DNA of 64,000 nucleotides from Cheiracanthium punctorium. Lineage: Eukaryota; Arthropoda; Arachnida; Araneae; Cheiracanthiidae. A model generated the notes under the pieces. It was given only the letters and a program-made list of their open reading frames with translations, did no database searches and was not told where the DNA came from. The position numbers were made by a program, and so were the translations under genes. Below are positions 35,848 to 47,399 of the stretch, in pieces. The DNA is taken from assembly GCA_038373885.1 (NCBI GenBank), contig JAWZYV010000771.1, positions 930,001 to 994,000 on the forward strand, written 5' to 3'. Numbering within the stretch: position 1 is the first letter of the stretch; each line of letters starts with the position of its first letter.

Positions 35848-36018
35848 CGAGTGGAGTCACTCCAGATTTTTTCATATGGGTATCCATATGAGAGGGCAAT
35901 TGATGATTTGATCACCCATAACCACTGGTGTGGAGAACAATTTTATAGCATACTGAGATTTCTTGTAAACGGTTTTAGGCATTTTCTCAAACTTAAAATA
36001 AGCCCCCTCCATTTCCCC

Positions 36019-36082
36019 AAATAAATAAATAAAAATAAACCTCATATAAGAATCTGTGAGGTTTATTTTTATTTATTTATTT
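36019..36082. repeat. Perfect 26-bp inverted repeat (hairpin)
   Basis: The left arm (36019-36044, AAATAAATAAAT..AAACCTCA) is the exact reverse complement of the right arm (36057-36082), with a 12-base spacer. Much of the arm is low-complexity AAAT, but the AAACCTCA/TGAGGTTT part is not. Confidence 0.9.
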
Positions 36083-36432
36083 AAGAGTATTTATGCTGTT
36101 AATTTCTAAAAAAAAAAAAAGCAGAATGAAAATGCAATGTGGGAACAAAAATGCAGTTTTTACTTTGTAGCCAGATTTTATAAACAACAATGGGCTAGTC
36201 TGGAAAACTTTCATGAATGAAAGAAATAAATAGTTTTAAGCTATCAATTTTAATAACATGTATTTTTGTGAGAGATACATTGATTTTTTATGAACAACAG
36301 TTGAAAGTTCAGCATTATTTCAGCACTTGTTCTAGACTGATTATTAAGAGCTACATGAAGATCATGGTTCAGACTCTTTTCAGAGCAAAAAAAAAATAAG
36401 CACTTTTTAAGGATCCCAAAATTTTCTTAAGT

Positions 36433-36737
36433 AGGGTCTATCCACAAATGATGTCACGCTTGGAGGAAAGGAGGGCTGTGAAATTGTGACGAGGGGGGAG
36501 GCGGGGGGACAAGATGTGTGACATACATTTACATTAAAATAAAAACATTTAAAATCAGAAAATTAAATTTGATTTCTAGCATTTAAATTTGATTTCTAGC
36601 ATAGTGCTTTGTTTTTAAACTGTCAGTATATGTATATGTAATACAGCATGACATGTGCCAAGGGTGGTATGGTGAAGTGTGAGCAGGAGGCAAACAATAT
36701 TTTTTAAAAAGCGTGACATCATTTATGGACAGCCCCT
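36433..36737. mobile_element. MITE with AGGGxCTxTCCA..ATGATGTCACGC ends
   Basis: The left end reads AGGGTCTATCCACAAATGAT then GTCACGC. The right end, reverse-complemented, reads AGGGGCTGTCCATAAATGAT then GTCACGC, so the inverted repeats are about 27 bp with few mismatches. Total length is about 305 bp, with no coding frame. This terminus is a widespread arthropod MITE type. The target duplication may be TA but is not certain. Confidence 0.8.
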
Positions 36738-37675
36738 TATTACTTTCGTTATTACCAAACTTTAGATTTTCTTATTGTAAAGTTGGCAGGTTGTTGCTTT
36801 AAGTGCAAATGTGCCAATTTTCCAAAATTGTAAAGCCCACAATTTCTTGCACATGTATGTACAAGCAATTAATACAGACAAAATAATTCCTTTTTTTCTC
36901 TCAAGTAACATAAATGTCCATATACCGAAATTTATGGCAGAAACGCTGCATCCATCGCACCCACAAAAATGAGCTTAATTAACTAGAAAATTATCAGAAA
37001 TGCTGCACACGCGATCCCCTCCCTCCGAAAAAAAAAAAAAAAAAAAAAGAAACATCGCACTGGGATGTATTTCGGGGGGGGGGGGATAAGTGGTAAAAAT
37101 ATCTCCTTTCCCATTTTCAAATAATCAGTGTTCGATTTTATATAAAACATCAGTTTTTATATTCACAAAGGCGAATTTATAGAAATAAATAAATAACTTG
37201 TAAAAACTTCTTGCATTCGCAAAAAGTTCGGACAGTATAGCACATGCTGATAAAGTGAAACAGCGATCCGATGAGCAGGCTCCAGTCAAAAGTAAACATT
37301 CTTTTTTTTTCACTGCGGACGGCCAGCTGTTGATTACGTAATGAGTGTGCTTCAGCGAATTGTTTGTTTTAAGCTTTGAATGTTGTGTGTTGTTGATATT
37401 TTTATTCATTTATTACTTTTGATATTTATAACATTGGGGTTTACTTTAAAAGCACTCAGCGTTTCCTGAGCTTGCCAATTACTTGTAGTGTAGTTGAGTT
37501 TTTCCTTTAATTATAGCGTAAGGCAGTGTTTAATCGGTACAGTGCTCCTTCACAGGGCGCAAAGCCGCACAGCCAAAAAACAGAAATAACTTATAGATAA
37601 ACTTTTAGATGAACTTTTTTTTGGGGGTGGGGGTGGTAGAATGGTTAAACTCGCATCGGGCGCAACAGACTAGTT

Positions 37676-37854
37676 TTATACATTTTTAGAAAGTGATTCC
37701 ATCAACCTTTCAAGTTATTAGGCAAGTTGGAGTGTATAGGCTGATTAATTTTATTTTTTACCAACTATGCGAAAAATAAAATTAATCAGCCTATACACTC
37801 CAACTTGCCTAATAACTTGAAAGGTTGATGGAATCACTTTCTAAAAATGTATAA
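37676..37854. repeat. Near-perfect ~80-bp inverted repeat
   Basis: The left arm, about 37676-37758, is the reverse complement of the right arm, about 37772-37854, without mismatch over at least 77 bases (for example TTGGAGTGTATAGGCTGATT against AATCAGCCTATACACTCCAA). The short spacer is ACCAACTATGCG. Part of the arm recurs once more at 38066-38104, after the tRNA-like sequence. The perfection suggests recent origin. Confidence 0.92.
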
Positions 37855-37973
37855 TATCCGCGGCGTAATGGAGTTGTCGCGAATTAATTGTTTCATCTGT
37901 TCTATCTGTGGTTTGCAGAGGAAGATGATAAATGCCAACGGCTCTAATGCGAGAAATTTCATCTGGGAATCGT

Positions 37974-38043
37974 CCCAGAGTAGCTCAGTGGTAGAGCACC
38001 CGCACGTTATGCGGCAGTCCTGGGTTCGTTTCCCAGCTCTGGA
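37974..38043 (+). other. tRNA-like sequence (SINE head or tRNA pseudogene) with Pol III boxes
   Basis: Seventy bases fold as a cloverleaf: acceptor CCCAGAG/CTCTGGA (first pair C-A mismatched), D arm GCTC-AGTGGTA-GAGC, anticodon stem CCCGC/GCGGC (outer pair mismatched), loop ACGTTAT, and T arm CTGGG/CCCAG with loop TTCGTTT. The A box TAGCTCAGTGG is perfect and the B box GGTTCGTTTCC has one mismatch. T5 follows at 38045-38049, as in a Pol III terminator. The loop would give anticodon GTT but with C instead of U at position 33, and the T loop lacks A58. I therefore do not call it a functional tRNA-Asn gene. The repeated body sequence after it suggests a SINE. Confidence 0.6.
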
Positions 38044-38044
38044 A

Positions 38045-38104
38045 TTTTTCGCATAGTTGGTAAAAAATAAAATTAATCAGCCTATACACTCCAACTTGCC
38101 TAAT
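38045..38104 (+). repeat. Third copy of the inverted-repeat unit, 3' of the tRNA-like head
   Basis: This segment, starting TTTTTCGCATAGTTGGTAAA, is the reverse complement of the inner end of the left hairpin arm plus spacer (about 37700-37775). It therefore links the tRNA-like head to the inverted repeat as parts of one repeat family. Confidence 0.85.
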
Positions 38105-38608
38105 AGACTAGTTTTGGTCGAGATTCAGTATTTTAAGAACAATCAGGCCCGGACTGGCTACTAAAGGGGCCCTTGGCTATTGAAAAGGGGCTCCAACGTA
38201 TGACGTCATCGCGTTACGGTACGATCAATATGAACTCAGCTTGAGGCAGGAAAAGGGGAACGAAAAGTTTCGATGCAAGACGATTTTACGGTCGATTACC
38301 ACTAGAAATTAAGCACTTTTTAAGTACCTTGCAGCTATACTAAGAAACTTTAAGGATATAGGTAAAAAATTAAGTACTTTTTAAGCACTTTTTAAAGGCC
38401 TTAAAAATGAAAAAAAAAAGTAAGTACTTTTTAAGGTATTTCAAGCACCATCCGAACCATGGAAGATGTTTCCAACCCCACACATTGCTATGTGATTCTG
38501 AATTCTTAATGTACATATATATATATTTATTAATGACTATGTCATTTTATATCTCACCCCCCTTTATTGAAAATTGTCCGAAATAAGTGTCCCAAAAAAG
38601 CAACATAA

Positions 38609-38778
38609 TTTTACATATATTTAAATACTATTAGTTCACAACAGCTTTAATCTATTGTTACAATATTTTGTAAGCTGTAGAATATGCATCACATGTATTT
38701 TTTACATGTATTTATATATTATTAGTTCACAACAGCTTTAATCTATTGTTACAATATTTCGTAAGCTGTAGAATATGT
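38609..38778. repeat. Direct duplication of ~78 bp
   Basis: Copies at about 38609-38686 and 38699-38778 share TTAGTTCACAACAGCTTTAA and the following 40 or so bases, with one or two substitutions. It lies just upstream of the Penelope-like element and could be a partial tandem 5' copy of it, but I cannot prove that. Confidence 0.8.
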
Positions 38779-39101
38779 AGTTGTGTGGCATACAACCAAA
38801 ACCCTACTATTTTGTTTGTCTTTCATTATAATCCACTGGTTATGGCTCCTGACGATTCTGCCAGCAGTTATAATTTCCGTTCCATTCTATTATCACATTG
38901 TTTATTATACTTTATTTGGCTCATCTCCTTCCCCCCTCCTATTTTTTGGTTTGTAATTCTTACATCTGCTATTATATTTTTTTATGCGAGGTATGTCATA
39001 TTTGCAGTATATATTGTGTTTTACTTATTAGTTATATTCTATTCTGTTTGTCATAGCTGCAATAGCACGTTACAAATAGGATATCTTCTCAATAGTTGAT
39101 T

Positions 39102-40457
39102 ATGGATGCTTGATTTGAATCTATATTCCATTTTTGCATTGGGAAATTATTTTTTAAATACATACATCTATATATATATATATATTTTCAGGAAGAGGGG
39201 AACAATGGATCGAAAAACAGTTACTCTTCCTACAAAAATTACAGTAGTGATTGGCAATCTTTTCTTTTTAACTCTTGTGGCTCCAAAAAATGCAAAACTT
39301 GCCCTTATGCTTCTATCAATCTAATAGACAATAGTACTAAATATCACAATTTTTGCAAAGTATATAATTGTATATATAAAATTTCATGTACTATCTGTAA
39401 CATGGCTTATATTGGACAGACTCGCAACCCGTTACACATACGCATTAACCTGCACCGCAATAACGTAAAAAACTATTTATCCAATAGTCACCATACCAAT
39501 GTAGAATATGCTCACTTTCACTCCCACGGATTTGAAAATGTTACTATCGAAATTCTCGCAATACAAACCAATACATCTGAACGGCTTTTCCTCGAATCAC
39601 AATTAATCAATTGTCATAACACCTGTTATCCTTATGGTCTTAACCAAATAGTACATAATAAACACTTACATTATTATAATACACAATCTGATCCCTCCAA
39701 GTATACTCCTATTTATAACCTTTTAAATTTGTCCTTATATAAACGAACAAGTCGATATAAACGAGGAAGGCATAAAGCTACTTCTACTAACATATTGTTA
39801 AATAAGCACATTCAGTCTGAGTTATATACCTTAAATAAAAGATTTGAGGTTGACCATAATTGGCTAAAAATACGAGCCTACGTTTTCTCTTTAAAGAAAA
39901 AATACCTCTCAAAGTATTATAAAGTTTTCACTTCATATACTTTCTCAGACCATTTTGCCCACTTGTTTTATGATTTAATAGTTACTCGTGCCAATGCACT
40001 AAATTACAATTTACTAGGTCACAATCGCAATAGTACTAAGCTAAATTCCAATTTTGTAATTAATTTCTCCAATCCTGTTTTTAATATGATTAACTTCAAT
40101 AAACTTTTATCATCTCACTCTGACTCTTTCCCTTTACCGCATCTCAGCCTAAAAAAATCTTTCAAATACCCTATACCTATGGGTAGAAAGATATTTAATT
40201 ATAACTCTTTCTGTAGGAACTTTGTACCCGATGATGAGGTACCCTGTCTTTGTACCAGTGGTCAATACAATTCTTATGTTAATTCTGATTTTGGACATAT
40301 AGTTACCGGAGATCTTTCTATTATCAAAGATCTTAAACTTCAACGGATCATGAAAAGAGGTACTAAGTTTAGGTTACCCACTAAATACTGTATAGATGAT
40401 ATAATAGATACTTTTACTTATAATATAGACGTGTATATATATATAACACTTCAATAA
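39102..40457 (+). pseudogene. Penelope-like element ORF, part 1: GIY-YIG endonuclease and CxC linker
   Basis: The frame is free of stops from 39114 to 40457; a TGA at 39111-39113 lies four codons after an ATG at 39102. The N-terminal region has CGSKKCKTC, then a GIY-YIG core: CIYIKISCTICNMAYIGQT, the conserved Arg/His of RINLHRN, AHFHSHGF, and the catalytic Glu of ERLFLESQL. The two cysteines before YIG and the downstream histidines correspond to the CCHH set. Near the end comes PCLCTSGQ (the CxC motif), then FGHIVTGDLSII and KRGTKFRLP. The frame runs into a (TA)n-like tract at 40432-40446 and stops. An internal ATG at 39402 is not the true start, since the GIY half precedes it. Confidence 0.85.
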
Positions 40458-41737
40458 AAAACAGCAAACCTTCCGCCTTCTTTAATGAATGGCAATTTAA
40501 TATTCTTGCTGACCTTAAAAAACAACTACTTTGTAAATTTAGATATACTAAAAATATAAAACTAAGCAATCAAATAACAGAGCTACAGAATAACTTTATC
40601 ATTACTTATGTTGATAAGTCTAGCAATAACTACGCTATAATATGTAAGCAGTTATATCACAATCTCTTAGCTTCATCCATTAACAATAATCCAAATTTCA
40701 GTCTAACATCTATCTCTGAGATAACATTTAACAAAAAGATCTTAGCTTTCCACAAGTTACTTAAAATCAAGCATGACAATCTAAAATATCCCTACTTAGT
40801 GCTAATACCAAAGTTTCATAAAACGCCACTAAAATTCAGAACTGTTACTATAGGATGTAACACTTATAATAATGTAGCAAGCAAAATATTACTAAAAATA
40901 CTTACTTCTATGCATGATCTGTACATAAAATCTAACACTACTTCTGTATCTATAGGTAATAGCTATGAACTAAAAAATAAGATTAATGCTCTACACGATG
41001 TAATTAATATATCAACTTATGATTTTAAAGACTTATTCAATAGTATACCACTAGACGACTTATACAATATAATATTGAATCTATTTATACATAGTAATAA
41101 TAATATAACCCTGCCTTCTTACATAGATACTATGTATTTCAAAAATCTTTTAAAGTTCATAATCTATAATAACTACATTCTACATAATAATAAATTATAT
41201 AAGCAAGTTATAGGAATACCACAAGGTGGTTCCAATTCCAGTTACTTAGCAGACCTATATTTATATAATTATGAAAAAAATTACAATAATCCTTCTCTTA
41301 TAATATATAGGTACATAGATGACATAATAACAATAGCTACTGACAATACTTATAGTGATACTGACCACCTACCCATAGCCTACCATTCAGCCCTAGAACT
41401 AATAAAAAATCCTAATAATAATAGAATAATTAATTTTTTAGACTTACAAATTAGAATCAATGACGATAAGAGTCTATCCTTTAATATATATAATAAAAGA
41501 AATGACTTTAATTTTCAGGTTAATACTTTCACTCATTTCAATTCATGTATGCACACTTCTGTGTTTAGAAATATTATCTCTAATCATAAGTATAGAATAG
41601 AGTCTCTATGTACCAATAGTTTTAAGGCCAATAACTTAACTGACCTATATAAAACTGCTATAAAATATAATTATCCCAGTAAATTTCTAACTTCCATTTT
41701 ATATCCTCTATGTAATCAAAAAAACTGTATGTCCTAA
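40442..41737 (+). pseudogene. Penelope-like element ORF, part 2: reverse transcriptase
   Basis: The reading frame, two bases over from part 1, is open from 40442 to TAA at 41735-41737. It encodes a complete-looking Penelope-type reverse transcriptase: TYVDKSSNNYAII, then PKFHKTPLKFRT, YDFKDLFNSIP (first catalytic Asp, near 41018), GIPQGGSNSSYLADLYLY, RYIDDIITI (catalytic Asp pair, near 41315) and NFLDLQIRIN. No in-frame UGA occurs. The frame offset from part 1 equals one extra TA unit in the microsatellite between them, so a single slippage event would explain the break. All catalytic residues survive. Confidence 0.87.
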
Positions 41738-41782
41738 TCAGAATATTGGTTGGTGAGGATGGGGTTGGTTGTTGGTTCTTTC

Positions 41783-42886
<1,104 letters not shown>

Positions 42887-43315
42887 GTCCCAAAAAGGTG
42901 GTAACTGCTGTACTTTTTTATCTATTAGAGATGAGCAGACAATGTAAATGGAAAAAAATGTTCTAAATAAAGTAGGAAAAAAGGCTATGTTAAGAAAATA
43001 TCCTCTAATTAATAGTCAAAAAGTTAAATTTTTTAAATTCGTATATGACCCCTATGCAAAAGAATTTCCAATTAGTAAAGTGTGCTTCATATGCTAATGA
43101 GGTGATGTATAAAATTTGAAAATTATATCCTAATAGTTATCAGAGATATGAAGATAAGTATATGCTGACTTAAACCACTCTTCAATGGCTTCTGAAAGGA
43201 AAAAATTATGCCGGATGATCGTATTTCAGGGGTCATACTGAAATTATGAAAAAAAAATATCCTTGTGCTCTATAACAATAAACGTTTATATTCAAATTGA
43301 TGCATATCCCCTGAC

Positions 43316-45058
43316 TAGGGCTGGACAATATTGGAATTTGAAATATCGATATCGATACCATCTTATATCGCGATATCACGATATATCGATATTTTTCACA
43401 CTTAATTTTAGTATTTTTGAAATGTAAGCAATCAAATAAACAAACCGTAAAACCACTTGCTATATTTAAAAATTAATTAAAATAGATTTTAATGAGTAAT
43501 TGTTGGTACTTTATTTAATTAAAATTAATCTATGAAGGGTGTAGAACAACTTTAGAATAAAATTTTGCTTCTGAGAAAATGAATTCAAGGGCCCGCAGTA
43601 AAGTGGTTTTCCCCATTATACCAAAACTTGACCCATTATACCATAGCGTGTTTCTTTTTCTTAATAGTGTTTCTACCCCAAAAATAATTCAAGTGGTGAT
43701 AGTGCTCATTTAAAGCTAGAAGATGGCACAACTATCTCATTTTCGAAAAAAAGGCTGTAAAGTGGTTTTACCCCTGGACCCTTCATATATCTCAGTTCAT
43801 ATCATTTAATGGCAGATTAATATAAACATAGTTTGAAAAATTTCAGTTTTTAAAAAAACTGTATAAATACAAATACTGTCACCAAAATCTGAACTCGCCG
43901 TAAACAAGAACAAAAAAGTCAACTGTTTCCAATTGAATGAAATATGCCGACCGACAGCTATGGATTTGCAGGCTCCATACGAATCCCACAAAGTTCTTTA
44001 TTCGGTATTGTAATCGGACTCGGGAATGCTTGACTGACGCATTAGTTTTTAGTAGCGTTGATCACTGCTGGAAAACTGACAGAATTTGGTTTCGGTATTT
44101 TTTTATCGGCGTCCGCTATTTGTGGAACTTTACCATTTTCCAGATTTCACTGAAATGAAAATGGGAAGATCAAATTTATTATGCTGGAGTAAATCAGATA
44201 GTTCAGTAAATATTGATTTTTGGCCCAGCCCTATGCCAACATGTGGAAATTTGTTCTGGGACAGTTCACAGGCTTTGGAGATCCCGTCGGAAGGCAGTTC
44301 AAGTAAAGCTAGTGTTTAAACTGCCCGAAATGAAAATACTCGGGAGCTCCATATGACTCTCCCCCCCTGGGCCTGTAAGATTAAAAGGTTAAGTTTGGTG
44401 TCAAAACATTCGAAATTTTATGAATTGATAGGGGTGTAGTGTCTAGGGAGAGTCGAGAATCAATACAAACGCGCTCTGATGGATAGTTTCCGAGATATAC
44501 GTTAATTAATTATGGTAATTGGACTAATTAACCATGATTGAAGCTTAAAAGGACTGCAAACATGTAGAAATTGGCTTTGGAATGGTTTCCAGGCTTTGGA
44601 GATGCCGCCGGAGAAGGCTAGCGTTTAAAATGCCCAAATTGAAAATACAGGGGAGCTTCGTATGACCGCGTAGGCCTGTAAGATTAAAAGGTTAAGTTTG
44701 GTGTCAAAGCATTTGAAATTTTAAGTATTGATGAGGGTGTCCAGTCTAGGGGGGCGGGGGGTCGAGAATCAATAAAAACGTGCTCCGATGGATAGTTTCA
44801 GAGATATACATTAATTAATTATGGTAATTAGGCTAATAAACCATGGAGCTGTTTTTTTCGTGATCCAGTATCGTCATCAACGGAGAGAAAGCAGTAGCAA
44901 AAGCATCACAAGCTGGTATTGATCTCTGGATTTTTTTATCGCCGGCCTGTATTTTTGACCTTTATCGAATTTGAGATTTCACTGAAATGAAAATGGGAAT
45001 ATCTGATGTTGAAATAAAACCGATATGTCGGTATTTATCGATTTTTGGCCCAGCCCTA
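43316..45058. mobile_element. hAT element without coding capacity (1.74 kb) inserted in the foldback MITE
   Basis: It starts TAGGGCTGGACAATA and ends TTTTTGGCCCAGCCCTA, imperfect inverted repeats sharing TAGGGCTGG. It is bounded by a perfect 8-bp duplication, CCCCTGAC, at 43308-43315 and 45059-45066. A second, internal copy of the right terminus (TTTTTGGCCCAGCCCTA) ends at 44233, with shared upstream text (TTTCACTGAAATGAAAATGG). The element thus has two nested right ends, separated by a tandem duplication (44239-44850). Short frames inside show no transposase motif. Confidence 0.9.
44239..44850. repeat. Two-copy ~320-bp tandem duplication inside the hAT element
   Basis: The block beginning near 44239 (ACATGTGGAAATT) recurs near 44560 (ACATGTAGAAATT). 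Shared text includes CAGGCTTTGGAGAT, GGCCTGTAAGATTAAAAGG and TTAATTAATTATGGTAATT. The copies differ by many substitutions, so the duplication is not recent. Confidence 0.88.
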
Positions 45059-45083
45059 CCCCTGACCATCTTTATTATAAGAC

Positions 45084-46221
45084 TAGCTGAAGTACCCGTC
45101 CTTGTCGGGTTAATGAATGCAAATTTCCAAAAATCAAGAACTTTCGTCAGCATTGTAGGAGTACACAGAATGGATGTAGTATGTTGCCAAAGTAAAGAAA
45201 GCGAAGTTATAATTTTTATGTATTGTTAAAATATTACAGGTTAGAGAGTAACTAACTAATATCATTTCATTCGCTTTAGTCGTAATTATGTGATGCGGGA
45301 ACGAATATTTACGCATTTTGAAATAATTTTCGCAAAATCTCAAAATCTAATTAATATTTTTGAAAAATTGGAAGCCTATAATTTAAGTTGAGTGACAACC
45401 TATCATGTCACCTAATTTCGTTTCATTCCCTGCAGTCTTTATTTCGTGATGCTGGAACAAAATTTCAGCATTTTAAAACAATTTTCACAAAATCTCAAAA
45501 TGTAAACAAAATATTTTAAAAATTCAATGCCTATAAATTAAGATTAGCAACTACCTATCATATCACTAAATTTTGTATCATTCGTATTAGTCGTTATTAC
45601 GTGATGTTTGAATAAATATAAACCTATTTTGAGAAATTTTTCACAAAATCTCAAAATCTAATAAAAATTTTTAAAAAATTGGACACCTATAGTTTATGTT
45701 GAGCAACCCTCTATCATGTGACCAAATTTCATATCATTCGCTTTAGTCGTTATTACGTAACGCGTGAACAAAGATTCACCCAGTTTTAAACGATTTTCAC
45801 AAAATCTCAAAATCTGATCGATTTTTTTTTAATTAGATGTCTATAGTTTAAAGTGAGTGATCACCTATCATTTCACCAAATATCATTTTTTCCCTTTTGC
45901 AGTTATTACGTGATGTGCGAACACAAATTTACGCAGTTTGAAATGATTTTTGCAAAATCTCAAAATCTAATCAAGATTTTTTTTTAATTCGATGCCTAGG
46001 TTTTAAGTTGAGTGAGCACCTATCATGCCACCCAATTTCATATCATTCGCTTCATCCGTTTTTATGTGATGCTTAAACAAAAAAAGCGTCACGGACAGAA
46101 TAACAAACTTTTTTTTTGAGGGTCGCGTCGGATTCCCGGGTGCTTGAAACGGATAGAAATCGCAAAATTTTTGAATTCCAAGAAATGTACAGACAAAAGT
46201 ATAATTTTATTTATATAGATA
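45084..46221. repeat. Interspersed repeat with ~155-bp internal tandem units, copy 1
   Basis: It starts GACTAGCTGAAGTACCCG and ends near TTTTATTTATATAGATA. The phrase CAAAATCTCAAAAT recurs near 45331, 45488, 45641, 45799 and 45952, giving five units of about 155 bp. Each unit also contains a version of ATCATTCGCTTTAGTCGTTA. A related copy lies at 59713-60770. No coding frame. Family unknown. Confidence 0.82.
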
Positions 46222-46487
46222 CCACTGAGATGTTTTATGATGAAGGGCTAAAATTTGTATATAACCTAATTAGTGTATGAGGCACATTTTACTAATTAAA
46301 AATTTTTTGTACGAGGGTCGTATACAAATTAAAAAAGTGTAACTTTTTAAAAATTAACTGAGGAATTTTTTCTTTATGTAGCCTTTCCCCTACCTTATTT
46401 TATGAACATTTTTCTAATTTACATTGCCCACTTATTTCTAATAGATAAAGAATTAAAGTGTGTTACCACCTTTTCGGGATACTCTGT

Positions 46488-47175
46488 ATATACTATACCT
46501 ACCCAAGTCCCTTGCCACCCTCTTAAATTCGGAATGGCTGCTGCTATATTCATGAAAGTAATGCCTAGGTATGGTAAAGTAGACATGTACTAATGAATGA
46601 AATTTCCTATGGTGCCACCAGGGGAAAACTGTGGAGTTAGCATTCCTACCTTGAAAATGGCACAAGGTATACCTTTGTGCCTCATTGTGGTGTCGTGTTT
46701 TGCCCAAAATATAATAATTTCTCCTTCCGTTAAGTTTTATGACATCACAGTATAGGCAATCATGAAAAAACAAATGCACATTCTAACTCTCATTCTTTGC
46801 ACTAATGTCCACAAGGTGTCTTTTCACACTAAATCGATGATTCTCTACAAGATTGGCATAAAATAGCATGTAACATTAGGGGGGCAACATGTAACATTGA
46901 GGGAGCAAAATGTTTCTTATTGCAGAAAATATCATTTTCAAATAGGTTATATTTGAATTTTCTTGAATTTTAGGGGAGCAATTGCCCCCCTTTTGCCCAT
47001 AGTACGTTACTCCTAAGCTCTACAACTTTGTAAATCACTTTTTCTTCTATCTCATTCTGCTGGTGCAGTTTCATTCGGTAGCACATGGCTACTTTACTAG
47101 ACACCACTTTTATGAATGTATCAGCAGCTGTTCTAAAGTTAAGATGGTGGCAAGGGCATATTGTATACACAGGGT
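46488..47175. mobile_element. Foldback element abutting the split MITE
   Basis: Near the left end, CCCTTGCCACCCTCTTAAAT is followed by GGCTGCTGCTATATTCATGAAAGT. The reverse complement of the right part near 47100-47165 reads CCCTTGCCACCATCTTAACT then CAGCTGCTGATACATTCATAAAAGT. The inverted arms are over 100 bp. The exact ends (TGTATATAC../..GTATACACA) are approximate. No transposase is visible. Confidence 0.65.
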
Positions 47176-47399
47176 GGTCATAAAAACTATTCTGATACAG
47201 GCATGAAAGCACAAAACAGCTAAAAAGACTTGCTGCGGATCATACAGAACAAATAAATTATTATGGATTTAACACATTACCTGTTATTCTTTTACATGTA
47301 TTCATTATTAAATTAACTAATATTCATTATATCACTGTATTCAGTATAACTAAAGTCATTAAACTAATTTAAATACTAAATCTCAAATGCATCAATGAT

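Larger units (their letters stand above)
39102..41822 (+). mobile_element. Penelope-like retroelement with N-terminal GIY-YIG (Naiad type)
   Basis: The order of domains is GIY-YIG endonuclease, a linker with a CxC motif, then reverse transcriptase. Canonical Penelope elements have the endonuclease at the C-terminus; the permuted order with CxC linker defines the Naiad/Chlamys clade, and the Cys/His residues kept in the endonuclease fit Naiad. The coding region is followed within about 55 bases by an A33 run (41790-41822). The outer limits are not established: an upstream ~78-bp duplication (38609-38778) and a long downstream (TA)n tract (42781-42881) may mark them. It is in the antisense orientation within a Cav1 intron. 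Confidence 0.88.

Noticed and set aside
36019..36082. Terminator-like hairpin
   Set aside because: This is eukaryotic intronic sequence, and most of the arm is low-complexity AAAT; no regulatory role can be supported.
37974..38043. A functional tRNA-Asn(GTT) gene
   Set aside because: The cloverleaf is plausible, but the anticodon loop has C at position 33, the T loop lacks A58, the first acceptor pair and one anticodon-stem pair are mismatched, and the flank is repetitive.
38746..39099. 117-codon hydrophobic open frame upstream of the Penelope-like element
   Set aside because: It has no motif, is T-rich and ends in a different frame from the endonuclease. It looks like chance translation of AT-rich sequence.
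39106..39324. 72-codon open frame overlapping the endonuclease start
   Set aside because: The conserved CGSKKCKTC and GIY-YIG residues are in another frame, so this is a shadow.
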